From: Balneolaceae bacterium
GTDB taxonomy: Bacteria > Bacteroidota > Rhodothermia > Balneolales > Balneolaceae
DNA length: 49,390 nt
Assembly: GCA_007693295.1 (NCBI GenBank)
Contig: REDT01000182.1
Span: 1-49,390 of the forward strand
Direction of reading: 5' to 3'
Shown here: piece after piece, positions 18,146-26,851 of the stretch
How the letters are laid out: each line of letters begins with the position of its first letter
Position numbering within the stretch: position 1 is the stretch's first letter
Notes under the pieces: model-generated
The model's input: only the letters and a program-made list of their open reading frames with translations
Database searches by the model: none
Told to the model about the DNA's origin: nothing
Position numbers and translations under genes: made by a program

Positions 18146-18316
18146 TCAATACTCACTCTCTCTGTTTCTTCTCTTCAGTATCCAGTGCACTATTGGCGGG
18201 GCAACAATCAGGGCCAGTACAAAATGGCCGGTATAGATATAGATCAGCAATGCTGCCAGCAGGCAAACCAGCAGAACAATCATCGAAATAAGCCAGACGG
18301 TCTGATTTGTGGTCAT
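18146..18316 (-). CDS. small membrane protein of the YbbA/YbbP-like operon
   Basis: This 56-residue ORF starts with ATG 7 bases after the permease stop codon. It reads MTTNQTVWLISMIVLL at the N-terminus and ends in a basic tail RRNRESEY. Two hydrophobic stretches (about 7-28 and 31-46) suggest one long or two short membrane helices. Close spacing and the same strand make it the last gene of the exporter operon. It has no recognised family. The coding call rests on the clean hydrophobic/basic layout and position. Confidence 0.6.
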   Translation of the reverse strand: MTTNQTVWLISMIVLLVCLLAALLIYIYTGHFVLALIVAPPIVHWILKRRNRESEY

Positions 18317-18323
18317 GGATCAA

Positions 18324-20876
18324 TCAGGAGGTTTCCAATCGCAATACTTCAATGGGTGAATGTTTGAAAATGTGACGGCTGCCGGTCCACCCAATCAGTA
18401 TGGCAGATAGTGTAATAATTGATGAAATCACGAGCAGGGTAAAGAGGTTTGGCACAAATGCCAAATCGAACCAGAAGAAAGCGAGGCCCCAGCTTGCCAC
18501 AAGGGCAAGCAGCAGGCCCGTTAAGCTTGCCAGCAGGCCCAGCAGCGCATACTCAATCGTTTGAATGGTGCTGATCTGGGTTTTGTCTGCACCAAGTGTG
18601 CGCAGCAATACAGCTTCGCGGCTGCGCTGTTTACGGCTGATGGATATGGAACTGGCCAGGACGATAAAGCCGGTAAAAATACTAAAGAGCGCCATGAACT
18701 GAACAGCCATGGAGATCTTATCCAAAAACTCTTGTACGCTTTGCAGTGCCAGGCTGATATCAATTGCGGAGATGTTGGGAAATTCTTGAACAACTGACTG
18801 CTGGAGAGCCTCTGAGTGCTGATCACTGTCTGTTTTAACAATGCTTGCGAAAAACTGTGGTGCGGGTTCCAGAACCCCGACAGGGAATACCACGAAAAAA
18901 TTTGGCTCCGGCCTCTGAAAATCAACCTCTCTGATACTGGCAACCCGGGTCCGAACAGGCACACCCTGCACGTTGAACGTGAGAGAGTCACCAACAGACA
19001 GCTTCAGCTCCTCTTCGATTTGTGTGGCAATCGATATTGGAACTACAGAATTTATGCCATCTCCGGTCCCAATCCACTCACCGTCGATTATGGTCTCTGC
19101 TTCATTCAGGTTCTCCCTGTAGGTAACACGATACTCCCGGTTCAGTGCCCAGCGGCGAATGTCGAGGGTTGTATCCTGCCTGATTTCTGAAATGGTTTGG
19201 CCTTTTCTGCTTTCCAGGCGCATTGAAACGATCGGCACATTCTGCAGTACCCGGCCTCCCATTTCAGACACCTTTGCGTTAAGCGGATCATTTTGATCCG
19301 TCTGGATATCGTAAAAAACAAGGTCGGGTGTATCAACGCCTGTCTGCATATCAATGCGCTGAAGCAGCATATCCTGCGATAAGTAGAGTGTGCCTATCAG
19401 AAGCATACCCATGCCAAGAGTGGTCATCAGCATGGATGTTTGATTGTTGGGCCTGAAAAGGTTTGCGGTACCCTGGCGCCACACATAGGCAAACGATTTT
19501 AAGCGGAGTCCCTTCACCGTAGCCATTAAAAATCCTGCAGTGATCCACAGCAGTGCGACAAAGAAGATCAGGCTGAAAGTAAATATCACTGCAGCAATGA
19601 AGCTTTCAGTCAAAAATCCAATGATCAGTATCAGAATGAGCAGAGTAAAAGATAGCGTGATCGCTTTTACACGTCCTGAGAGAGCTTTAACCGGCGAGAA
19701 GTCTGTATTCCTAAGGGTTAGCATGGGCGACACCGTGCTGATGCCGGCCAGCGGCAATAGCGAAAAGGCTACGCTGATTAATACCCCCGTAAACAGACCC
19801 AGGCCAATAGCCTGCCATGAGATCGCCTGAACAATTTCAAACGGCAGAAAGTCGGTAAAAAGAATGGGAAGATACGACTGTATAACAAGTCCGATTAAGG
19901 TGCCGACAGCAGCACCGAAGAACCCCAGTGCCGTTACCTGGATTGCAATAGAGGCCAGTATTTTTTCTGAGGGCATTCCCAGGCAGCGAAGTGTGGCAAC
20001 CATGGAGGTTTTCCGTTTTATATAAACGTAGATTGCACTTGCCACACCCAGTCCGCCAAGCAAAAGGGCGATAAAGGCAATCAATCCGAGAAATTTGCTC
20101 AGGTTGTCTACAATCTGGTCAAAATCCTGTTTTCGAGACTCCACAGTATCGTAGCGCACCTGGTTTTCGCGCGCGAGTGGACGGAGGAGCTCAACAATTT
20201 CCGCTGTTTTTGCCGCCGTAGCGAATTGGAAGTACTCTTTATAGGTAACCCGGCTGCCCCGGTCGAGCAGTCCGGATCCTTCCAGGAAGGGTAGAGGCAG
20301 ATACACCCTTGGCCCTACCAGTGAGAATGCAGCAGCCTCACCCGGCACACTTACCAGCTCGCCGCCGATCACAATTCTTTGAGTTCCAACCTGGATGCTG
20401 TCGCCCACCTGCAGTTCGAACTGCCTCATCGCCGATTGTTCAACCAGAGCCGATGTTTCAGACTGATAACTGAAGGAAGCTTCTTCAGGCAGGGTTTTAA
20501 TGGTGCCATAAACAGGAAAAGGCCCGCCAATTGCGCGTACCTGTGAGAGCCGGTTTTGCCCTGCATCTCCAAATATTACCATGGAGTTAAACTCGACGGC
20601 TTCTGCGACACTGCCTCCTATCGAGTCGATAAACGCGGTAATTGGCTCAGGGAAGGGTTGTGTTGAGCGTATTTCCAGATCTGCACCCAGCAGTTCACGC
20701 GATTGGTCATCAACTGTAAGCAGAACATCATTTCTGAAAGAGATGATGGCCACCAGCGCTGCCACACCTGCAATAACGGCCGAGGTGTACAGAAAAAGAC
20801 TTCTCCATTGCGGCCGGGCATCCCTGAAAGCCAATCGCCAGCTGAATGGATTTAAAAATTCTCTTATAAAATTCAT
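18324..20876 (-). CDS. ybbP: FtsX-family ABC transporter permease (YbbP-like)
   Basis: The 850-residue inner-membrane protein has the YbbP layout. A cytoplasmic start (NPFSWRLAFRDARPQWRSL) precedes a first membrane helix, then a large periplasmic domain. Three helices follow from about 265, with the FtsX core LGGLGVASAIYVYIKRKTSM, then a second periplasmic domain and a second FtsX module at about 745-850 ending LGWTGSRHIF-like sequence before SPIEVLR. Length fits YbbP (about 800-850). With the ATPase encoded immediately upstream it should form a type VII ABC system acting on lipids or lipoproteins in the envelope. The stop-start junction with the ATPase gene overlaps by one base. Confidence 0.9.
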   Translation of the reverse strand: MNFIREFLNPFSWRLAFRDARPQWRSLFLYTSAVIAGVAALVAIISFRNDVLLTVDDQSRELLGADLEIRSTQPFPEPITAFIDSIGGSVAEAVEFNSMVIFGDAGQNRLSQVRAIGGPFPVYGTIKTLPEEASFSYQSETSALVEQSAMRQFELQVGDSIQVGTQRIVIGGELVSVPGEAAAFSLVGPRVYLPLPFLEGSGLLDRGSRVTYKEYFQFATAAKTAEIVELLRPLARENQVRYDTVESRKQDFDQIVDNLSKFLGLIAFIALLLGGLGVASAIYVYIKRKTSMVATLRCLGMPSEKILASIAIQVTALGFFGAAVGTLIGLVIQSYLPILFTDFLPFEIVQAISWQAIGLGLFTGVLISVAFSLLPLAGISTVSPMLTLRNTDFSPVKALSGRVKAITLSFTLLILILIIGFLTESFIAAVIFTFSLIFFVALLWITAGFLMATVKGLRLKSFAYVWRQGTANLFRPNNQTSMLMTTLGMGMLLIGTLYLSQDMLLQRIDMQTGVDTPDLVFYDIQTDQNDPLNAKVSEMGGRVLQNVPIVSMRLESRKGQTISEIRQDTTLDIRRWALNREYRVTYRENLNEAETIIDGEWIGTGDGINSVVPISIATQIEEELKLSVGDSLTFNVQGVPVRTRVASIREVDFQRPEPNFFVVFPVGVLEPAPQFFASIVKTDSDQHSEALQQSVVQEFPNISAIDISLALQSVQEFLDKISMAVQFMALFSIFTGFIVLASSISISRKQRSREAVLLRTLGADKTQISTIQTIEYALLGLLASLTGLLLALVASWGLAFFWFDLAFVPNLFTLLVISSIITLSAILIGWTGSRHIFKHSPIEVLRLETS

Positions 20877-21607
20877 CAGGCGAATTTGGCTTCTTGGTTC
20901 GCTGTTTCCTGTATTATCGGATCAGAATCGTAAATCACTTCCCCGCTTTTTAACTCTATGATGCGATCGCACTTTTGTGCCAGCTCTCTGTCGTGTGTTA
21001 CAATAATCAGGGTGGTACCCTTGTCACGGTTCAAATCAAACAGGAGCTGTTCAATTTGCAAGCCTGTTTCACCGTCCAGGTTACCCGTGGGTTCATCGGC
21101 GAACAAAATTTTGGGCTGATGGATAAATGCCCTCGCAATTCCAACCCGCTGCTGCTCTCCGCCCGAAAGCTGGTTGGGATAGTGATGAACCCGGTCTTTT
21201 AGTCCAACCTGGTTCAGCAGATCGAGAGCCAGTTTCTCTACATCTTTGTAGGGAACACCCCGTAATTCAATGGGGACCATTACATTTTCAAGGGCTGTTA
21301 ACGTGCTGATAAGCTGGAATGTTTGAAATACAAAGCCAATCTGTTCGTTACGAACTCTTGAAAGATCCTTCTCATTCATTTCTGAAATCTTGCTATCGTT
21401 CAGCAGTACATTTCCGGAGCTGGGCTTATCCAGCCCTGCGCACAAACCAAGCAGCGTGGTTTTGCCGCTTCCGGAAGGACCAATGATTGCACAGGATGTG
21501 CCTCTTTGAATGGAGAAAGTCACATTATCGAGTACGGTCAGTAAATATTCACCGCTCTTGAAAGATTTTGTAAGATTTTGGACCGTTAAGATGGAACTGT
21601 TATTCAT
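20876..21607 (-). CDS. ybbA: ABC transporter ATP-binding protein (YbbA/LolD-like)
   Basis: The 243-residue ATPase has Walker A GPSGSGKTT at 43-51, a Q-loop near 95, signature LSGGEQ at 147-152, Walker B with FADEPTGNLD at 169-178 and a switch His in VTHD. The motif set is that of the LolD/MacB/YbbA group that drives FtsX-type permeases. It is the first gene of the operon with the permease and lies divergent from a TesA-like esterase gene, as in the ybbAP-tesA arrangement of enterobacteria. Confidence 0.93.
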   Translation of the reverse strand: MNNSSILTVQNLTKSFKSGEYLLTVLDNVTFSIQRGTSCAIIGPSGSGKTTLLGLCAGLDKPSSGNVLLNDSKISEMNEKDLSRVRNEQIGFVFQTFQLISTLTALENVMVPIELRGVPYKDVEKLALDLLNQVGLKDRVHHYPNQLSGGEQQRVGIARAFIHQPKILFADEPTGNLDGETGLQIEQLLFDLNRDKGTTLIIVTHDRELAQKCDRIIELKSGEVIYDSDPIIQETANQEAKFA

Positions 21608-21686
21608 TAGAAGTAAGTTGGTTAGGGAACAATGAGTTTAACAAAATGGTAATCATAAACCATTCCCCGAAAATAAATTCATTTAG

Positions 21687-22319
21687 ATGAAGCAATATAA
21701 ACGTACCACAGCATTAAAGGTTGCACTGATTTTACTCTCATTTACGGCTGCTGCTGCCATTTCAGCCCAGGATAAAAACGTGCTATTTTTTGGTGACAGC
21801 ATTACAGCCGGTTATGGATTAGATCCCGAGGATGCCTTTCCTGCAATTATCCAGCAAAAAATTGACTCTTTGGGACTTTCGTACAGGGTAACCAATGCAG
21901 GGTTAAGCGGCGAGACGTCGGCAGGCGGTCTGCGAAGGGTAGACTGGGTTCTTCAGCAGCATGTGGATATTTTTGTGCTGGAGCTGGGTGGCAATGATGG
22001 ATTGAGGGGGATTGATCCTTCTTCCACCAAAGAGAATCTTCAGGGAATCATTGACAAAGTGAATCAGAGATACCCGGAGGCGAAAATTATTTTAACCGGA
22101 ATGGAAGCTCCCCCAAATATGGGGCAATCCTATACCGAGGAGTTCAAGTCGATATTCGGCGAGCTCGCTAATGAGAATGATGTGATCTACCTGCCGTTTA
22201 TACTTGAAGGTGTGGCCGGCGATCCGGAATTGAACCTGCCCGACGGCATTCATCCTACAGAAGAGGGCCACAAGATACTTGCAAGGAATGTTTGGGAAGT
22301 TTTGGAGCCGGTTCTTTGA
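21687..22319 (+). CDS. tesA: secreted SGNH-hydrolase, arylesterase/lysophospholipase (TesA-like)
   Basis: The 210-residue protein has a cleavable signal peptide (about 1-28, ending AAAISAQ) and the SGNH blocks: FFGDSITAGYG (Ser38), a Gly block at GLSGETSAGG, LGGNDGLRG and DGIHPTEEGH with Asp186/His189. These residues give the Ser-Asp-His catalytic set. It should hydrolyse acyl esters or lysophospholipids in the periplasm. Divergent placement next to the YbbA/YbbP-like exporter supports a shared envelope-lipid function. Confidence 0.93.
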   Translation: MKQYKRTTALKVALILLSFTAAAAISAQDKNVLFFGDSITAGYGLDPEDAFPAIIQQKIDSLGLSYRVTNAGLSGETSAGGLRRVDWVLQQHVDIFVLELGGNDGLRGIDPSSTKENLQGIIDKVNQRYPEAKIILTGMEAPPNMGQSYTEEFKSIFGELANENDVIYLPFILEGVAGDPELNLPDGIHPTEEGHKILARNVWEVLEPVL

Positions 22320-22415
22320 GTAAGTGGAGGCACTAATTTTGGCCAATACACATTTTATGATCACTGTCCAGAGGGGACTTTTACTAAGCCTGACGGTGGT
22401 TTTGCAGTCACCGAT

Positions 22416-23111
22416 CTATAAATCTGTCAGTAAAAACCTTACCCTGATTTTTTCTTGAACGGTGATTTTTGTTTCAAACTGCAGTAAACCGCCATCGGAA
22501 GCGACCGGCGTGGAGAGTGCCATCGCCTCCCTGTAAACAGGCCCGTGAGAGGATGTGTATTCAATATTAATTACGTCACCCACTCTTTTGCCGGAAGCGG
22601 CTGCGAGAATTGCTGCACTCCTTCGTGCCTTTACAACGGCGTCCTCAAGGGCTTTCTCTCTGGCCTCTTTCTGCATAGACGTGCTAAAACTCCCGGAAAA
22701 GTTGTCAAAACCATTCTTTATGAGTTCTACCTGCATCTGTTCGAACTGTGAAATATCAGTCAACTTTACCGATACCCGCTGGCTGGTTTCGAATCCCCTC
22801 TCGTTGGAATATCTTCTGGGTGAAATACTAACCGGATTTGCATTGATATCATCATCGGTAAATCCTTTTTCAATTAAAAAGTCAGTCAGATACCGTTCCA
22901 GGCGCTTGTGATCATTAAAAGCTATTTCAGCATCCTCATTAAACCGGTTCAAATTGATGTGGAAGTAGATGATATCTGCCGGTGAATGGTACTCACCGGT
23001 TGCATCGATCAAAATCGTTGCCGGATCAGAAGCCTCACGCTCAGCAGATTGCGCAATGCTGGCGCAAGCAGCTAGAGGGAAAAATAAAATTAAAAAGAGA
23101 AATTTATACAT
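22416..23111 (-). CDS. SIMPL-domain (DUF541) envelope protein
   Basis: The 231-residue protein has a hydrophobic N-terminal signal (MYKFLFLILFFPLAACASIA) with a lipobox-like LAAC, then the SIMPL domain: an N-terminal strand, the INxNPVSISPR-type segment (INANPVSISPRRY), and the C-terminal AREKALEDAVVKARRSAAILA helix with GKRVGDV. An in-frame ATG 60 bases upstream (23171) exists but would bury the signal peptide, so I chose 23111. Family members are periplasmic or outer-membrane proteins of uncertain function, linked to stress in some bacteria. It is divergent from the TonB receptor. Confidence 0.85.
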   Translation of the reverse strand: MYKFLFLILFFPLAACASIAQSAEREASDPATILIDATGEYHSPADIIYFHINLNRFNEDAEIAFNDHKRLERYLTDFLIEKGFTDDDINANPVSISPRRYSNERGFETSQRVSVKLTDISQFEQMQVELIKNGFDNFSGSFSTSMQKEAREKALEDAVVKARRSAAILAAASGKRVGDVINIEYTSSHGPVYREAMALSTPVASDGGLLQFETKITVQEKIRVRFLLTDL

Positions 23112-23229
23112 ATTTGTGATTGAACGGTTTAGGGTATCTGTCAGGATGCCTTGAATGAACGCTTTTTTCAACCTTAAGTTGCTCTATCCCATAAATATTT
23201 ATTGATTATGGATACGCAAAAAAATATTG

Positions 23230-23243
23230 TGAAAGCGCTTGCA
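23230..23243. promoter_or_regulatory. LacI-family operator-like (cre-like) palindrome
   Basis: TGAAAGCGCTTGCA matches the LacI-family consensus TGWAANCGNTNWCA at 13 of 14 positions, with central palindrome AAGCGCTT. It lies 110 bases before the TonB receptor ATG. A possible Bacteroidota-type -7 box TATTTACG (23263-23270) is spaced 21 bases from the TTG inside the site, so a repressor here would cover the -33 region. Confidence 0.45.
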
Positions 23244-23352
23244 TATACCAAAAAATGGGTATTATTTACGTGTGATACAAAAAGCGTTATACAGACAACC
23301 ATGGGCGCTTTAAATTTTGCAGTCCGCAACCAATAACATAATCAATCCATCT

Positions 23353-26304
23353 ATGAAAGACTTGATACGGAAAACTTCTATTTCGCTGATGACATTTATG
23401 TTTCTATTGGCCTTAACCGGTATGGTAAAGGCAGCATCAGCTGAAATGTTGCAATCTTCAGATAGAATTACAGTTTCGGGAACAGTGGTTGATGCCGCTA
23501 CCGGCGAAACTTTAGCCGGGGTTAACGTCTCGGTAGTAGGAAGGGTAGTTGGTGTAGCTACAAATGCAAGAGGCGAGTTTACATTGCGGGTTAATGAAGC
23601 ACCTCCGATAACTTTACGGATCTCCATAATCGGGTACAGATCTCAGGAGATTCAAATTGATGAGATGAACGTATCGGATTTGAGGATTGAGTTGCGTGAA
23701 GAGACCATTCTGGGGGCCGATATCGTCGTTTCTGCTTCAAGAGTTGAGGAGACCATTTTGGACGCACCGGTCTCTGTTGAGAAGATGGACATGATTGCCA
23801 TAAATCAAACCGCAGCCCCCAACTACTACCAGGGAATTGCAAACCTGAAAGGCGTAGATATTTCTACCAGCAGTATCAACTTTCAGATTATCAATGCACG
23901 AGGATTTAATTCAACCGGTAATACCCGAATGGTACAGTTGACGGATGGAATGGATACACAGGCACCGGCGCTTAACTTTCCGATCGGAAACCTGAACGGC
24001 CCGTCTGAACTTGACGTAGAGAGCCTTGAATTTTTACCGGGGGCATCTTCGGCACTTTATGGCCCTAACGCTTTTAACGGTATACTTCTGGTGAACAGCA
24101 AGAGCCCATTCCAATATCCGGGCTTGAGTGTATTTATTCGCAACGGTGTGAACCACATGGACAGCAACGCAGCTGCCGGAGAGCCTAACAATCCCCGGCC
24201 GATGTTTGAGTTTTCAGGCCGGTACGCCGATGTAATTGGCGACCGCTTTGCCTATAAAGTTAACCTGACCTACTCCCGGGCCGATGACTGGAGAGGTATC
24301 AATTACAATGATAAAAACGCAGGCCTGCAGGGTGGATTAGATCACAATCCGGCATATGACGGCGTTCACCTGTATGGAGATGACGGTACGTTTAACATTG
24401 GTTTATTAAGTCTGAACTCGAATTTTGTTACAGCTGTAGCACAGGGTTTAAACCAGGCGGGTGTACCCATGCAGGATGCCGTACAATTTGCTCAAAGTTT
24501 ACCATCGCAGCCTGTGGCAAGAACCGGCTACAGAGAGCAGCATCTGGTAGATTTTGATGCTGAAAACCTGAAGGTAAATACGTCGCTTCACTACAGGATT
24601 ACAGATAATGTTGAGGCAAGCTATACACTGAATTATGGATATGGCACATCCATCTACAGTGGTGCCCAGCGATACAGCCTGAAAGACTTCAGTATTGCCC
24701 AGCACAAACTGCAGCTTGATGGAGACAACTTCATGGTGCGTGCCTACGGTACATTCGAAGACTCCGGGGATTCCTATATAGCCGACTTTGTGGGTTTCGC
24801 AGTCAATGACGCATACATGAATACTCAAGACTGGTTCGCAGGATATGGTGCAAATTTTGTTCAAGGATTAGTTGGAGCATATGTTCAAACTTTTGGTACA
24901 CCTCAATATGATGCAAACAATGTTCAGGCACTGTTATCAAATACTGAATTACTGAGTAATCTGCATAACTGGTCAAGAAACGGAAATGCACAAGTTGGGA
25001 TTACAGGGGTAGATGCCAACCGCTTTGAACCCGGAACTCAGGCGTTTGAGGATGCAAAGAATGCAGCTCTTGAGAGTGTTGTCCCCGATGGCGCCCGGTT
25101 TAACGACAAGTCCCGTTTTCTGCATACCGAAGGGATTTATAATTTCAAAAATGAGATCGATTTTGTAGACCTTCAGGCCGGATTGAGTTTTCGCCAGTAT
25201 CAGCTTCGCTCAAACGGGACAATTTTTGCTGATGGTGACGGCGGTGTGAATATCAATGAGTTTGGTGGATTTCTCCAGGCTTCGAGGTCTCTTTTAGAAG
25301 ACCGGCTCAGATTAACCGGTTCAATCCGATATGATAAAAATGAGAATTTCGACGGGCAGTTTAACCCGCGCCTCTCGTCTGTGATCCGTTTAACCGACAG
25401 CCAGAATTTGCGCGCTTCCTATCAGACCGGTTTCAGAAACCCGACGACTCAAGGCCAGTATATCGACCTGAACGTGCTCACAGCGCGCCTTCTGGGTGGT
25501 TTACCGGAGATCGTAGCTCCATACAACGTAACAACCAACGCGTTCACTATGGAATCTGTTGAGCGTTTCACGAATCAGGTTCTGGCAGGAAACCCTGCTG
25601 CTGCACAAGAGCTGGTTCCATATACCGAGTTTAATGCAGTAAAACCCGAGCAGATTCAAAGTTTTGAGGTTGGATACAAAGGCATATTGGGTGGCCGTTT
25701 GTTTATAGATGCTGCATATTATTACAATATTTATGACGATTTCATCGCTCAATTCAGAGTAAGACGTGCAGCGGGGCCATTTACGGGTGATCCGGCAAAT
25801 GACCAGGCAGTAGCAGGTTCTCTGCTCTCCGGTGATGCATCCAATACCTTCCAGCTCTACACAAACCTGGATGAGACCGTGAAGTCGCAGGGTGCTGTAT
25901 TCGGGTTCGACTACAGTTTACCCAGAAACTTCCTGCTCACTGCAAATTACAACTGGAATCAGCTCATCACTGATGAACAGGATGATTTCATCTTCGATTT
26001 CAACACCCCCGAGCACAAAGTAAATGTCTCATTCGGAAATCGCAGGTTAACGGATGTACTTGGATTTAACCTTACCTGGAGATGGCAGGAAGAGTTCAAC
26101 TGGACATCATCCTTTGCGAACGGAACGGTGCCTGCAGTATCAACTTTTGATGCACAGGTTAGCTACAGGATTCCGGACCTTCGTTCAGTTGTGAAAGTGG
26201 GTGGGTCAAACCTGTTTAACAACCGGCACTTCCTAAACTATGGCGGGCCAAATCTTGGAGCGATCTACTACGTATCGTTTACGTTTGATCAATTCCTGAA
26301 TTAA
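23353..26304 (+). CDS. TonB-dependent outer-membrane receptor
   Basis: This 983-residue receptor has a signal peptide (MKDLIRKTSISL start, cleavage near VKAASA). A carboxypeptidase-regulatory-like domain follows (about 40-115; VSGTVVDAATGETLAGVNV and GEFTLRV), then a plug domain with SRVEETILDAPVSVEKM, INARGFNS and LPGASSALYGPNAFNGI. A long 22-strand barrel ends YYVSFTFDQFLN. Upstream in-frame TTG at 23317 is rejected in favour of ATG 23353. No SusD-like partner follows, so this is not a SusCD pair. The barrel contains a large insertion (about 490-570). The ligand is unknown. The LacI-like operator upstream hints at a carbohydrate or nucleoside ligand. Confidence 0.92.
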   Translation: MKDLIRKTSISLMTFMFLLALTGMVKAASAEMLQSSDRITVSGTVVDAATGETLAGVNVSVVGRVVGVATNARGEFTLRVNEAPPITLRISIIGYRSQEIQIDEMNVSDLRIELREETILGADIVVSASRVEETILDAPVSVEKMDMIAINQTAAPNYYQGIANLKGVDISTSSINFQIINARGFNSTGNTRMVQLTDGMDTQAPALNFPIGNLNGPSELDVESLEFLPGASSALYGPNAFNGILLVNSKSPFQYPGLSVFIRNGVNHMDSNAAAGEPNNPRPMFEFSGRYADVIGDRFAYKVNLTYSRADDWRGINYNDKNAGLQGGLDHNPAYDGVHLYGDDGTFNIGLLSLNSNFVTAVAQGLNQAGVPMQDAVQFAQSLPSQPVARTGYREQHLVDFDAENLKVNTSLHYRITDNVEASYTLNYGYGTSIYSGAQRYSLKDFSIAQHKLQLDGDNFMVRAYGTFEDSGDSYIADFVGFAVNDAYMNTQDWFAGYGANFVQGLVGAYVQTFGTPQYDANNVQALLSNTELLSNLHNWSRNGNAQVGITGVDANRFEPGTQAFEDAKNAALESVVPDGARFNDKSRFLHTEGIYNFKNEIDFVDLQAGLSFRQYQLRSNGTIFADGDGGVNINEFGGFLQASRSLLEDRLRLTGSIRYDKNENFDGQFNPRLSSVIRLTDSQNLRASYQTGFRNPTTQGQYIDLNVLTARLLGGLPEIVAPYNVTTNAFTMESVERFTNQVLAGNPAAAQELVPYTEFNAVKPEQIQSFEVGYKGILGGRLFIDAAYYYNIYDDFIAQFRVRRAAGPFTGDPANDQAVAGSLLSGDASNTFQLYTNLDETVKSQGAVFGFDYSLPRNFLLTANYNWNQLITDEQDDFIFDFNTPEHKVNVSFGNRRLTDVLGFNLTWRWQEEFNWTSSFANGTVPAVSTFDAQVSYRIPDLRSVVKVGGSNLFNNRHFLNYGGPNLGAIYYVSFTFDQFLN

Positions 26305-26384
26305 GGGTCTTACATCGATCGTTCTAGATAGACTTCAAAGCATGAAAAACCTTAAATCGATTCTTAAATGCTGATAATTGCGTT

Positions 26385-26418
26385 CCCCTCCTGTGTAAGG
26401 AGGGGACAGGGGAGGTAG
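26385..26418 (+). repeat. CCCCTCC palindromic repeat, partial copy C
   Basis: CCCCTCCT-GTGTA-AGGAGGGG followed by ACAGGGGAGGT lies in the same orientation as copy A. It faces copy B at 26454, so together they can fold into a long hairpin after the TonB receptor gene. Confidence 0.6.
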
Positions 26419-26453
26419 CCATAGGATTTGAGTTATACTGAACTCACCGATTT

Positions 26454-26528
26454 AACCACCCCTAAATCCCCTCCTTGGAAAGGAGGGGACTTTCAGGACC
26501 TCAATCGACATATTATTAATCGAACTTA
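26454..26528 (-). repeat. CCCCTCC palindromic intergenic repeat, copy B
   Basis: On the minus strand it reads TAAGTTCGATTAATAATATG, then GTCGATTGAGGTCCTGAAAG, the palindrome CCCCTCCTTTCCAAGGAGGGG and GGGGTGGTT. It is the inverted partner of copy A, roughly 10 kb away, and shares nearly all positions with it. Confidence 0.8.
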
Positions 26529-26540
26529 CGTTACAAATTA

Positions 26541-26566
26541 AAGAGGCCTTCGGGCCTCTTTTTTTA
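26541..26566. terminator. bidirectional terminator between TonB receptor and Smr gene
   Basis: The stem AAGAGGCC/GGCCTCTT with loop TTCG is followed by T6-7 on the plus strand and by TTTAATTT on the minus strand. It can therefore end the receptor transcript and, less well, the convergent CHAD-Smr transcript. It overlaps the Smr stop codon by a few bases. Confidence 0.88.
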
Positions 26567-26851
26567 TGACTTTGGTTCAGGCGAAAGATTGGCAATGGTA
26601 GCACCCCAGCCGCCGCCCGATTGGTCGGCAAGCTGGTATCCGGTAACATGTGGATTTCTGTCGAGCAGGGCATGTACGCCCCGGCGAATATTGCCGATTC
26701 CTTTACCATGAATGAACCTGACCTGATAGATCTCTTTCTCGAGGCAGGCATCGATGTACTCATCTATGAGGGTAGAGAGATCTTTAGGGGAGAAATAGTG
26801 AAGGTCTAAAACTCCGTCAATGGGGATTCTGTGGGCGTCTTCATCACTCAT
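26564..26851 (-). CDS. Smr-domain protein
   Basis: The 95-residue protein is a single stand-alone Smr domain. LDLHYFSPKDL carries the DLH motif, VRFIHGKGIGNIRRGV is the HGKG loop and the end has GGGWGATIANL. These match the C-terminal domain of MutS2 and small Smr proteins, which have nicking endonuclease activity on DNA or RNA. It overlaps the CHAD gene by four bases (ATGA), so the two are cotranscribed and coupled. Confidence 0.92.
   Translation of the reverse strand: MSDEDAHRIPIDGVLDLHYFSPKDLSTLIDEYIDACLEKEIYQVRFIHGKGIGNIRRGVHALLDRNPHVTGYQLADQSGGGWGATIANLSPEPKS

Noticed and set aside
23353-26304. SusC/SusD polysaccharide utilisation locus
   Set aside because: No SusD gene or glycoside hydrolase follows; the receptor ends at a terminator and the next genes are convergent.
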